DNA of 7,641 nt from Nitrososphaerota archaeon. Lineage in GTDB: Archaea; Thermoproteota; Nitrososphaeria; Nitrososphaerales; Nitrosopumilaceae. Below the pieces are notes generated by a model. The model did no database searches, had not been told where the DNA came from, and saw nothing but the letters and a program-made list of their open reading frames with translations. Both the position numbers and the translations under genes were made by a program. Shown here piece after piece: positions 1-4,494 of this stretch (position 1 is its first letter; each line of letters begins with the position of its first letter). The stretch covers positions 1 to 7,641 of the forward strand of contig JAGWGO010000062.1 of assembly GCA_028867395.1 (NCBI GenBank), in the 5' to 3' direction.

Positions 1-1
1 C

Positions 2-145
2 TATCACGCAGCAAAGAAACTCCCAGAAACCAAGCCTGTTTACAAAGGAAAGTCTGGCGATGCTATGTCACGAGCAGTTGGTAAATACTTAAATCAAGGG
101 GCGACTTATGACCAACATGGCAACACCATTGACCCCTTGCGTTGA
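2..145 (+). CDS. 3' end of an unidentified phage gene (partial)
   Basis: An open frame runs in from the left edge and ends at TGA 143-145; 47 codons are visible. The peptide contains KPVYKGKSGDAMSRAVGKYL and ends in NTIDPLR. It is rich in lysine and has no motif I can assign. Lying directly before a P-like replication gene, it could be the C-terminus of a phage replication-initiation (O-like) or other early protein, but that rests on position only. It overlaps the next gene by 38 bases if that gene starts at 108. The frame is credible because it is open to the edge and the next gene carries a good ribosome binding site inside it. Confidence 0.5.
   Translation, partial: YHAAKKLPETKPVYKGKSGDAMSRAVGKYLNQGATYDQHGNTIDPLR
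95..139 (+). promoter_or_regulatory. SD of the P-like gene with a complementary 7-mer downstream
   Basis: AAGGGG at 96-101 lies six bases before ATG 108 and decides that start over the in-frame ATGs at 117 and 147. CAAGGGG (95-101) is perfectly complementary to CCCCTTG (133-139), inside codons 9-11 of the gene, with a 31-base loop that holds the start codon. A stem would mask the SD. The loop is long and the upstream gene is translated through this region, so the SD is well supported but a regulatory role for the pairing is weak. Confidence 0.4.
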
Positions 146-1013
146 TATGCAAACCATCTCACGATTATTTGTGAGATACAAAGGGCATTACGGGGGACTG
201 TGGACATGTCGGGCATCTAGTGACGAAGAGTGGCAGTGGGTCATGGAAGATTGGCTCGAAGAATTAAGCCGGTTCTCACTTGATGTACTACGCGCAGCCT
301 TTAAAAAGTCCATGACTGAATTTGTGACTGCACCGCCTACGCTTCCGCAATTGGTGCAATTATGCATCAAAGAATCAGGCGTACCCAATGTGCAACAAGT
401 CATTCGTCTTATGGTAAACCGTGACTTTAGCCACCCATTAGTCAAGATGGTGTATGACAAGATTGGTTCGTGGACTTTGAGCAATGGCAAAGAAGAAGAA
501 ATACAGCGTAAGGCTAAAGAGTATTACACCGAATCTTTGTCACAATTCCATGTTGAGCCTGAGCGCGAATGGTTAAAGCTTGCTGATTACAACGCTAAGC
601 CAAAAGAGTTACCACCACCCGATAAGATACCGAGTGCCGAGGAGCGCAGAGGTTTTAAAGAGCGCATGGCTGAATATCAGAAAATGGCTGATGAGGCTAA
701 GGAAAAGCTCAAAGACAACCGTCAAAAAGAATTTGACTATTCGAAGCTTAAGCCCGGAGCACGTGAATTTGATGAGTTGCTATTCAGTGAGTACAAAGCC
801 TATTTGGTGGGCATTCCTGAAAACATGGTGCTTACGCTTTCAGTGCAAGATGCCTATGCAAGAATGAGGTTTTTAGCAGAGCGAGACCAAGCAGAATATT
901 TAAAGAAAGCAGGCTACGTACCGCCTAACCAGAGACCGCACGATGAATCTCCGAAAGGCTCTGATAGAAACGGACGGCCAACCAAGGTTTATAAAACGTG
1001 GATGAATGACTGA
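108..1013 (+). CDS. Replication protein P-like (putative helicase loader)
   Basis: This 301-residue soluble protein resembles the phage P-type replication proteins that deliver the host replicative helicase to the phage origin. The resemblance is in the N-terminal half: an aromatic helix around residues 18-32 (SRLFVRYKGHYGGLW), a W-rich segment at 42-56 ending in WLEELSRFS, and the PPTLPQLVQLC element at 76-86. The PPTL/PxF element following a helical repeat is typical of that group. The middle (about 165-215) is highly charged, rich in K and E, and likely extended or coiled. Residues 217-275 form a further predicted helical tail. No ATPase Walker motifs are present, as expected for a P-type loader. 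The start at 108 is chosen because of AAGGGG six bases upstream; ATG 147 just after the upstream stop is an alternative. The stop shares a base with the next ATG (TGATG). The family call is moderately sure; the exact function is inferred. Confidence 0.65.
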   Translation: MTNMATPLTPCVDMQTISRLFVRYKGHYGGLWTCRASSDEEWQWVMEDWLEELSRFSLDVLRAAFKKSMTEFVTAPPTLPQLVQLCIKESGVPNVQQVIRLMVNRDFSHPLVKMVYDKIGSWTLSNGKEEEIQRKAKEYYTESLSQFHVEPEREWLKLADYNAKPKELPPPDKIPSAEERRGFKERMAEYQKMADEAKEKLKDNRQKEFDYSKLKPGAREFDELLFSEYKAYLVGIPENMVLTLSVQDAYARMRFLAERDQAEYLKKAGYVPPNQRPHDESPKGSDRNGRPTKVYKTWMND

Positions 1014-1228
1014 TGAATAGGGCGTTATGGATAGCGCGTAAGAATTATTTGTGTTCACTGATTAAAAAAGTTTCTGATGGTCACGGTGGTGATGAGATTG
1101 AGTTCTTGCGGCAGCATTGCAAAGAAGTCATTGAAGCACACCCGGACGAGAAGATAGAGGAGGCCATCAAGTGCTATGAGGAGATGGTCGAACAGTTGAA
1201 ATATTACAAAGAAAGGAAGCTGAAATGA
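1013..1228 (+). CDS. Small acidic helical protein, unknown
   Basis: This 71-residue protein is translationally linked to both neighbours: its ATG overlaps the stop of the P-like gene at base 1013 and its TGA overlaps the next ATG (ATGA at 1225-1228). The sequence is almost entirely predicted helix, with an acidic stretch (HPDEKIEEAIKCYEEMVEQL) and a basic end (YYKERKLK). It has two cysteines in the middle (C41 region and C55 region) but no CxxC pair, and no membrane segment. I do not recognise the family. Its position in the replication module suggests an early accessory protein. A weak SD (GTGGATG) precedes it, consistent with coupled translation. Confidence 0.75.
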   Translation: MNRALWIARKNYLCSLIKKVSDGHGGDEIEFLRQHCKEVIEAHPDEKIEEAIKCYEEMVEQLKYYKERKLK

Positions 1229-1392
1229 GTAAATTGCAGGGAGAGAAAGCACAAAAATTTGTGGCATGGTTGGCATGCATCAAGGGATTTTTACCCAAAA
1301 GCATGACGATTGAGGAAGCATCGGACATATTTTTACGCCGGTGTGCGGATGAAGAAAAAGAGGCAAAAAAGAATGGCAAGAAAGCAAATTAA
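1225..1392 (+). CDS. Small basic protein, unknown
   Basis: A 55-codon frame starts MSKLQGEKAQKFVAWL and ends in a lysine-rich tail (KEAKKNGKKAN) at TAA 1390-1392. The SD GAAAGGAAG (1211-1219) is well placed before ATG 1225, and the start overlaps the previous stop as ATGA. The first 45 residues look like two amphipathic helices; there is no transmembrane segment or metal-binding motif. Its function is unknown. It fills what would otherwise be an unexplained gap between the 71-aa gene and the nuclease. The start and organisation are convincing; the product is not identifiable. Confidence 0.7.
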   Translation: MSKLQGEKAQKFVAWLACIKGFLPKSMTIEEASDIFLRRCADEEKEAKKNGKKAN

Positions 1393-1561
1393 TCTACGCG
1401 ACAGACAGGAAGTCTTGGAGCTTATGAAAATTTTATATGGAAACGATGAGGTTAAGGATGACCAAGCGAATCGCCATACCAACCGAGAACCAAGAGCAAA
1501 GAGCACTGGTCAAGTGGTTGAGTCTGCACCCGATATTGAAGGACTTTTATTGCAAAAATAA
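1373..1561 (+). CDS. Possible small overlapping gene, unknown
   Basis: This 62-codon frame begins MARKQINLRDRQEVLELMKI at ATG 1373 with AAGAGG (1358-1363) nine bases upstream. It overlaps the end of the preceding gene by 20 bases and the VRR-NUC gene by about 104 bases. The first 30 residues look like genuine coding sequence (helical, charged, ending in NDEVKDD) and fill the otherwise non-coding 1393-1457. The last 34 residues are read from the nuclease gene in another frame and look less natural. An in-frame ATG at 1310 exists, but starting there would run through the preceding gene. It could be a real overlapping gene, or the remnant of one that once stopped earlier. Confidence is limited. 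Confidence 0.4.
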   Translation: MARKQINLRDRQEVLELMKILYGNDEVKDDQANRHTNREPRAKSTGQVVESAPDIEGLLLQK

Positions 1562-1847
1562 CAACGAAGGAAAGCGCACCGAAGGGCAAACTTGGAACTT
1601 GAAGTTGATGGGATTACGCCCCGGTGTGCCGGACTTGTTCATTTATTACCCTAGCCCTTCCGGTAAACATGGGTTATGGTTGGAAATGAAACGTAATATG
1701 AATTATCCGCCATCCGCTAGAAACGGGGATAGCTGGAAGCTTCAAGCGGAGTTCATTGAGCGAGTTAAAACAGTAGGATTTGAGGCAGCTTTCTGCTATG
1801 GTTGGGAAGATGGGAAAAGAATTATCGAAGCCTATCTCTCCGCTTAA
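1458..1847 (+). CDS. VRR-NUC domain nuclease
   Basis: This is a 129-residue phage VRR-NUC protein, a PD-(D/E)XK superfamily nuclease related to the catalytic domain of FAN1 and to stand-alone phage enzymes that cut branched or structured DNA. Numbered from ATG 1458, motifs in order are: E10/Q14 in the first helix (IPTENQEQRALVKWL), N34-R40 (NNNEGKR), K49-MG in LKLMG, the GVPD active-site turn with D59, and the LEMK element with E76 and K78, followed by a helix and the terminal strand-helix FCYGWEDGKRIIEAYLSA. All key catalytic residues are present and the length is normal for the stand-alone family. ATG 1458 is preferred to 1437 because GATGAGG (1445-1451) sits six bases before it, while 1437 lacks a close SD. 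Its likely role is resolving branched DNA during replication or recombination. It is the last gene before a terminator. Confidence 0.92.
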   Translation: MTKRIAIPTENQEQRALVKWLSLHPILKDFYCKNNNEGKRTEGQTWNLKLMGLRPGVPDLFIYYPSPSGKHGLWLEMKRNMNYPPSARNGDSWKLQAEFIERVKTVGFEAAFCYGWEDGKRIIEAYLSA

Positions 1848-1880
1848 AAATCTATTATTATTAATTCGTTTCATGAGAAC

Positions 1881-1946
1881 TTCCTTGATCTCGTAGCCCT
1901 AGCAATAGGGCTATTTTTTGCTACACTTAACTCAATAGACAAGGAA
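1881..1946 (+). promoter_or_regulatory. Endolysin SD with an upstream complementary arm flanking the terminator
   Basis: The endolysin SD AAGGAAAAG (1941-1949) is five bases before ATG 1955. CAAGGAA (1940-1946) is perfectly complementary to TTCCTTG (1881-1887), and allowing a two-base bulge the pairing extends to ACTT/AAGT. The loop between the arms contains the whole terminator hairpin. Readthrough mRNA from the replication module could therefore hold the lysis SD shut, while mRNA starting after 1887 could not form the stem. No clear sigma70 promoter is visible in this interval. The pairing is short, so this is tentative. Confidence 0.3.
1894..1919 (+). terminator. Rho-independent terminator after the replication module
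   Basis: TAGCCCT (1894-1900) and AGGGCTA (1907-1913) form a perfect 7-bp stem with a six-base loop (AGCAAT), followed at once by six T residues (1914-1919). This is a classic intrinsic terminator, 46 bases after the VRR-NUC stop and 35 bases before the endolysin start. It separates the early/replication module from lysis and packaging. Late genes need either a promoter downstream of it or antitermination. Confidence 0.92.
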
Positions 1947-1954
1947 AAGTTATC

Positions 1955-2368
1955 ATGCCAAAATTCAGCCAAGCATCATTTTCTAAGCTATCAACCTGTC
2001 ATCATGACCTACAAGTATTGTTCTTTGAGGTAATCAAATACTTTGATTGCACCATCCTTGAAGGCTATAGAAATGAGGCAGACCAAGAAGCAGCCTTTGC
2101 AAAAGGCAATACGAAACTGCATTGGCCGCATGGCAAGCATAACCAAAATCCTTCTATGGCTGTTGATGTAACGCCTTATCCTATTAACTTTGACGATGAA
2201 AAACTGGCAATCTGGTTCGGCGGTTACGTTCTAGGTATTGCCCAGAAACTAAAGGATGAGGGCAAGATGTCCCATTCTGTGCGTTGGGGTGGCTCTTGGG
2301 ATGGATTGGGAAAACTCGATAGACCCGGACAACTCAATGATGCTGGACACTTTGAATTGGTGGTGTGA
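1955..2368 (+). CDS. Endolysin, M15-family L-alanyl-D-glutamate peptidase
   Basis: This 137-residue zinc peptidase would cut the L-Ala-D-Glu bond in peptidoglycan stem peptides and lyse the cell at the end of infection. Motifs: a substrate-site region LEGYRNEADQEAAFAKG (35-51); H62 and D71 as the first two zinc ligands in GKHNQNPSMAVDVTPYP; the WGG-W element at 111-115; and D129/H132 in DAGHFEL, providing the acidic catalytic helper and the third zinc ligand. The H-to-D spacing is longer than in the VanX-type HxxGxAxD signature, but the longer form is common in phage M15C lysins. There is no signal peptide or transmembrane helix, so export needs the holin encoded next. ATG 1955 follows AAGGAAAAG. 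It is the first gene after the terminator. Confidence 0.92.
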   Translation: MPKFSQASFSKLSTCHHDLQVLFFEVIKYFDCTILEGYRNEADQEAAFAKGNTKLHWPHGKHNQNPSMAVDVTPYPINFDDEKLAIWFGGYVLGIAQKLKDEGKMSHSVRWGGSWDGLGKLDRPGQLNDAGHFELVV

Positions 2369-2376
2369 GGTGAAAA

Positions 2377-2595
2377 ATGAAATGGCTACGAGAGTATTTA
2401 AAAACCAATCCTCATGTGGCCTTATCTGTTCCCGCCATTTTGTGCGCTATTCAGTTCTTGATGAGCCTTGGTGGGGCGATAAGAACAGGGATATTTGACA
2501 GTAACACTATTAATCAGCTTTTATCTACAGCGGACGGATTTGAAACAGTGGTTTTATTTGTCATTATGGTAGCGTTAAAAAACAAAAAGCAGTAA
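2377..2595 (+). CDS. Putative holin (two transmembrane helices)
   Basis: This 72-residue membrane protein has a short basic N-terminus (MKWLREYLK), a first hydrophobic helix at about 13-35 (HVALSVPAILCAIQFLMSLG and on), a polar linker of about 18 residues, a second hydrophobic stretch at about 55-67 (FETVVLFVIMVAL) and a basic tail KNKKQ. Size, topology and position eight bases after an endolysin gene fit a class II holin that opens the inner membrane for the endolysin. The SD TGAGGTG (2366-2372) overlaps the endolysin stop, so translation is probably coupled. I do not recognise a specific holin family by sequence. No spanin gene is visible nearby, so outer-membrane disruption is not accounted for in this window. 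Confidence 0.75.
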   Translation: MKWLREYLKTNPHVALSVPAILCAIQFLMSLGGAIRTGIFDSNTINQLLSTADGFETVVLFVIMVALKNKKQ

Positions 2596-2617
2596 TATGT
2601 AGATGATGATTTATATA

Positions 2618-2635
2618 CACTAAAAGGATTTAGTG
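2618..2635 (+). promoter_or_regulatory. Hairpin presenting the small-terminase SD in its loop
   Basis: CACTAAA (2618-2624) and TTTAGTG (2629-2635) form a perfect 7-bp stem closing the tetraloop AGGA (2625-2628). AAAAGGA at 2622-2628 is the SD of the gene starting at 2638, so the core of the SD is the loop and the 3' arm ends two bases before the start codon. Seven bp around a four-base loop placed exactly on an SD is unlikely by chance. It may tune translation or bind a regulator. It lies in the 42-base gap after the holin gene. Confidence 0.55.
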
Positions 2636-2637
2636 AC

Positions 2638-3096
2638 ATGACCAGAAACTCAAAGATTACAAAGCCTGATGAAGCTAAAAATATTGGGCGACCGAGTAAA
2701 TTTACCCCGGAACGCTGTGAGCGAATCATTAGCGATATTTCTAGGCGTATTCCTTATGAGCTAGCAGCCGAAGCGAACGGAATTTGTGAGGCTACTTTAT
2801 ACGATTGGCTCAATACTGGTAAGGTTCATCAGCTGGAAGGAATCGACTCTGAGTACACAAAGTTTTCGGAGTCTATAAAAAGAGCCGAGCTTAATCGCGT
2901 ATTAGAACATACCGACATGATAGCCGCTAAACCTGAGCGTTGGCAAGCTGATGCATGGCTGCTAGAGCGCAGATGGCCTAAGTACTTCGGTAACAATATA
3001 CTGCTCAAAGAACTCAATGAACGCATGAACCTAATGGAAGGTGCACAGAATGGCAAACGTCACGAAGAAAGAAATCAAGAAGATGATTGCGCGTAA
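2638..3096 (+). CDS. Terminase small subunit (HTH DNA-binding)
   Basis: This 152-residue protein matches phage small terminases that recognise the packaging site and regulate the large subunit. The N-terminal arm is basic. GRPSKFTPERCERIISDISR (17-36) leads into a helix-turn-helix at about 40-60 (ELAAEANGICEATLYDWLNTG), a layout shared with homeodomain-like small terminases. A central helical oligomerisation region follows, with the marker WLLERRWPKYFG at about 107-118. The C-terminal tail (about 130-152) is polar and charged, as is usual where the subunit contacts the large terminase. Unusually, the large subunit is about 2.45 kb downstream instead of adjacent. The last 47 bases are shared with a lysine-rich small gene in another frame. 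Could instead be a generic HTH regulator, but the terminase reading is favoured by sequence and by TerL in the same operon direction. Confidence 0.83.
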   Translation: MTRNSKITKPDEAKNIGRPSKFTPERCERIISDISRRIPYELAAEANGICEATLYDWLNTGKVHQLEGIDSEYTKFSESIKRAELNRVLEHTDMIAAKPERWQADAWLLERRWPKYFGNNILLKELNERMNLMEGAQNGKRHEERNQEDDCA

Positions 3097-3166
3097 CAAC
3101 AAGAAAGAAGAGCGCAAGGACGAGAAGAAAGACAATAAGACCTATCAACGTAAAAAGGGTAAATAA
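3050..3166 (+). CDS. Tiny lysine-rich protein, unknown
   Basis: A 38-residue protein with 13 K and 3 R starts MANVTKKEIKKMIARNNKKE and ends KTYQRKKGK. It begins inside the 3' end of the small-terminase gene (47-base overlap) and its TAA overlaps the next ATG (TAATG at 3164-3168). GGAAGGTG (3036-3043) is a good SD seven bases before ATG 3050. Such a basic peptide would bind nucleic acid non-specifically or be disordered; no fold is recognisable. The clean SD, the stop/start overlap and the fact that it alone fills 3097-3165 support it being translated. Confidence 0.65.
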   Translation: MANVTKKEIKKMIARNNKKEERKDEKKDNKTYQRKKGK

Positions 3167-3417
3167 TGTCAAATGTCTATATTAAAAAACCATTAAGAGT
3201 TCACGCATTCAAATACGGTTTTGAAGAGATACCAGATTGGATGTATGGTAAAACTTGGCTGCTCTATGATACCGAGCCTAGCGAACATATCATTATTCAT
3301 ACATTAGAGGGTGATATGAGAGCAGACAAAGGCGATTACATTATCCGCGGCATTAACGGGGAGATATATCCCTGTAAAGCCGATATATTTCAAGCTTCCT
3401 ACGATAAGGAGAATTAA
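3166..3417 (+). CDS. Conserved small phage protein (PxDIF motif type)
   Basis: This 83-residue protein carries a motif I know from many phage hypothetical proteins: a beta-rich centre with GDM-A-KGDYIIRGINGEIYPC (about 50-69) followed by KADIFQASY at the end, usually seen as GDYIIKGVxGExYPCKPDIFxxTY. The N-terminal part (VHAFKYGFEEIPDWMYGKTW) is also typical, with a variable W-containing segment. It is predicted cytoplasmic, with no membrane segment. The biochemical role is unknown. Its ATG overlaps the previous stop, and AAGGG upstream (3155-3159) serves as SD. It is frequently found in phage operons of varied position, so neighbours add little. Confidence 0.85.
   Translation: MSNVYIKKPLRVHAFKYGFEEIPDWMYGKTWLLYDTEPSEHIIIHTLEGDMRADKGDYIIRGINGEIYPCKADIFQASYDKEN
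3395..3411 (+). promoter_or_regulatory. Hairpin covering the SD of the 56-aa gene
   Basis: CTTCCT (3395-3400) and AAGGAG (3406-3411) form a perfect 6-bp stem with a five-base loop. AAGGAG is the SD for ATG 3419, so the complete SD is paired. The hairpin lies in the last codons of the preceding gene, whose stop is at 3415-3417; a ribosome finishing that gene would melt it. This fits translational coupling. A 6-bp stem alone could be chance. Confidence 0.4.
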
Positions 3418-3418
3418 C

Positions 3419-3589
3419 ATGGGCGCTAAATACCAATCACCTAAGCCAGACGGCTACCAAAGCACACGCAACAACATATACCTTGAGCGTGAAGCACAAC
3501 AAAAAGAGCGTACCTTAAAAGAGCAAGGAGCCTCTCGCAATCTACCAGAGCAAAGCAAAGAGAACTACGGCAAGAAAACTTACAAATAA
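3419..3589 (+). CDS. Small polar protein, unknown
   Basis: A 56-residue hydrophilic protein starts MGAKYQSPKPDGYQSTRNNI and ends YGKKTYK. It is rich in Q, K, E and R with almost no hydrophobic core, so probably disordered or a nucleic-acid or protein-binding peptide. ATG 3419 follows a strong SD (AAGGAGAA, 3406-3413) and lies one base after the previous stop. It is the last gene before an 85-base intergenic stretch with a promoter. I recognise no domain. Confidence 0.72.
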   Translation: MGAKYQSPKPDGYQSTRNNIYLEREAQQKERTLKEQGASRNLPEQSKENYGKKTYK

Positions 3590-3602
3590 TTGTATATAAA
3601 TG

Positions 3603-3632
3603 TTGATTTATGTAATTAAGTAAATGTATAAT
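3603..3632 (+). promoter_or_regulatory. Sigma70-type promoter
   Basis: TTGATT (-35, 3603-3608) and TATAAT (-10, 3627-3632, perfect consensus) are 18 bases apart in an AT-rich gap between two genes. Transcription should start near 3638-3640. It would drive the 97-aa gene and probably the following small-gene array through terL. It is the best promoter I can see in the window, and no terminator precedes it, so upstream readthrough probably also reaches this point. Confidence 0.75.
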
Positions 3633-3633
3633 G

Positions 3634-3667
3634 CTCCTCATTGAATGTTAATTGTTGTAATGAGGAG
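3634..3667 (+). promoter_or_regulatory. 9-bp inverted repeat masking the SD of the 97-aa gene
   Basis: CTCCTCATT (3634-3642) and AATGAGGAG (3659-3667) are perfect reverse complements with a 16-base loop. The 3' arm contains GAGGAG (3662-3667), the SD seven bases before ATG 3675. In readthrough mRNA the SD would be fully paired. The local promoter should start transcription around 3639, inside the 5' arm, leaving too little of it to form the stem. As DNA, the same dyad over the start site could be an operator. Both readings are inference; the repeat is directly visible. Confidence 0.65.
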
Positions 3668-3674
3668 TTGTTAA

Positions 3675-3968
3675 ATGTCTGTAAAGTTTAGATTGTACTA
3701 TGTAGCTGCCGGAGACCTTAAAGCACGTGTGTCTTATCACATGGACAACAGGACAGATGGTAGAAAGTGTGTGACCTTATACGCAAAAGATTGGTGCCGC
3801 ACCTTAGGTAAAATCTTACGTGATGGTTATAGAAACGAGACTGATTCTATGACTGATTACTTCGAGCAAGGTAGCGTGGTTCTGTTTGAAGATAGCCCAC
3901 ACTATACGGCTGCGAGGAAAGTAGCGGAACAAGTGGCCGCTAAGAGACAAGCTAAATGGGGCGCATGA
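3675..3968 (+). CDS. Conserved phage protein of unknown function
   Basis: A 97-residue mixed alpha/beta protein starts MSVKFRLYYVAAGDLKARVS. Distinct elements are the YHMDNRTDGRKCVTLYAKDW stretch (21-40), RNETDSMTDYFEQGSVVLFE (53-72) and a basic helical end (AEQVAAKRQAKWGA). This pattern recurs in phage and plasmid hypothetical proteins in my memory, but I cannot name a function. There are no membrane or zinc motifs (C32 and C41 are isolated). It has its own promoter and a strong SD buried in an inverted repeat, so it appears to be separately controlled from the genes before it. Its stop shares bases with a 20-codon frame I do not accept as a gene. Confidence 0.83.
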   Translation: MSVKFRLYYVAAGDLKARVSYHMDNRTDGRKCVTLYAKDWCRTLGKILRDGYRNETDSMTDYFEQGSVVLFEDSPHYTAARKVAEQVAAKRQAKWGA

Positions 3969-3995
3969 TGCGCCTTTATAACAGGGAGAGTGAAG

Positions 3996-4166
3996 TTGAT
4001 CACATTGGACGTGTTACAAAAACGTAGGGATGATTTATCTAATACTTTAGCTACGAGTCAAGTTGACTTAGACTTGCTCAAGGAAAGGTTGAAGGTAATC
4101 AAAAAGGAGATTGCGAACATCAATGGCGCAATCATTGAAATTGATCACATGATCGAATCGATATAA
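3996..4166 (+). CDS. Small coiled-coil protein with a non-ATG start
   Basis: A 56-codon frame reads ITLDVLQKRRDDL, then a heptad-like helix (LDLLKERLKVIKKEIANING) to HMIESI, ending at TAA 4164-4166. The regular spacing of L, I and V with charged residues between indicates a two-helix coiled coil or helical hairpin. No ATG exists near its start. TTG 3996 lies five bases after GGGAGAG (3984-3990) and is preferred; GTG 3990, in frame and two codons earlier, is too close to the SD. Without this gene 3969-4178 would be empty, so it is probably real. Function unknown; small helical hairpins in phages include chaperone and scaffold-like proteins, but nothing here proves that. Confidence 0.65.
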   Translation: MITLDVLQKRRDDLSNTLATSQVDLDLLKERLKVIKKEIANINGAIIEIDHMIESI

Positions 4167-4175
4167 GGATATATC
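4160..4175 (+). promoter_or_regulatory. Small hairpin with SD core in its loop
   Basis: GATATA (4160-4165) and TATATC (4170-4175) are perfect reverse complements closing the tetraloop AGGA, the SD core for ATG 4179. The arrangement is the same as before the small terminase (stem, AGGA loop, start codon close behind). The stem is AU-rich and weak, and contains the stop of the previous gene, so its importance is doubtful. Confidence 0.3.
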
Positions 4176-4178
4176 ACC

Positions 4179-4358
4179 ATGAGTTTACTAAGTACTTTTC
4201 TAGCTAGCCATTTAATCCCAGCCCTTGAAGCAGCACTAGCAGCCCATGAGCCAGAAATTCAAGCAGGTATTCTTGCTGAATTAGAAGCCTTAGGCGGTCA
4301 AGTTGGCGCATGGGTAGAGTCTAAAATCAAAACTGCTACACCAGTACAAGGGGCATAG
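4179..4358 (+). CDS. Small alanine-rich helical protein, unknown
   Basis: A 59-residue protein starts MSLLSTFLASHLIPALEAAL. It is rich in A, L and E and would form two amphipathic helices (about 2-22 and 27-52) with a flexible end (TATPVQGA). The N-terminal stretch is moderately hydrophobic but has H11 and E17, so it is more likely amphipathic than membrane-spanning. AAGGA (4165-4169) is the SD. It has almost no lysine, unlike the next gene, which begins one base after its stop. I do not recognise the family; membrane-surface association is possible. Confidence 0.72.
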   Translation: MSLLSTFLASHLIPALEAALAAHEPEIQAGILAELEALGGQVGAWVESKIKTATPVQGA

Positions 4359-4359
4359 C

Positions 4360-4494
4360 ATGAAACTCGTCAAAGGCAAGAAAGAATCTAAAAAAGAAGA
4401 TAAGAAAAAAGAAGACGCTCACAAAAAGCATGAGAAGCATCTTCACGAAAAGCCCAAGGCTATGAAGAAAGAGAAGAAGAAGGACTGCATGTAA
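4360..4494 (+). CDS. Extremely lysine-rich 44-aa protein
   Basis: 19 of 44 residues are lysine, with 4 H, 6 E and 3 D: KGKKESKKEDKKKEDAHKKH is typical, and it ends KKKDCM. AAGGGG (4348-4353) is an SD six bases before ATG 4360, and TAATG (4492-4496) links it to the next gene. Such low-complexity basic tails resemble nucleic-acid-binding or charge-neutralising peptides; it can have no globular fold. Four histidines and one C-terminal cysteine could bind metal weakly, but no defined site is visible. The low complexity also makes this frame's coding nature harder to prove by composition; spacing and SD are the main support. Confidence 0.62.
   Translation: MKLVKGKKESKKEDKKKEDAHKKHEKHLHEKPKAMKKEKKKDCM

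Noticed and set aside
188..490. 100-codon open frame on the minus strand
   Set aside because: Lies wholly inside the P-like gene in antisense, has no SD or protein-like pattern, and all neighbours are on the plus strand.
1918..1950. TTGCTA or TACACT as promoter elements before the endolysin
   Set aside because: Neither has a partner hexamer at proper spacing, so a sigma70 promoter here cannot be supported.
2611..2617. TATATAC as a -10 box before the small terminase
   Set aside because: No acceptable -35 at 16-19 bases upstream (the region reads AGCAGTAATATG); kept only as AT-rich spacer.
3965..4027. 20-codon frame starting at ATG 3965 after the 97-aa gene
   Set aside because: Very short, no SD of its own for that start, and it overlaps the better supported coiled-coil frame beginning at TTG 3996.
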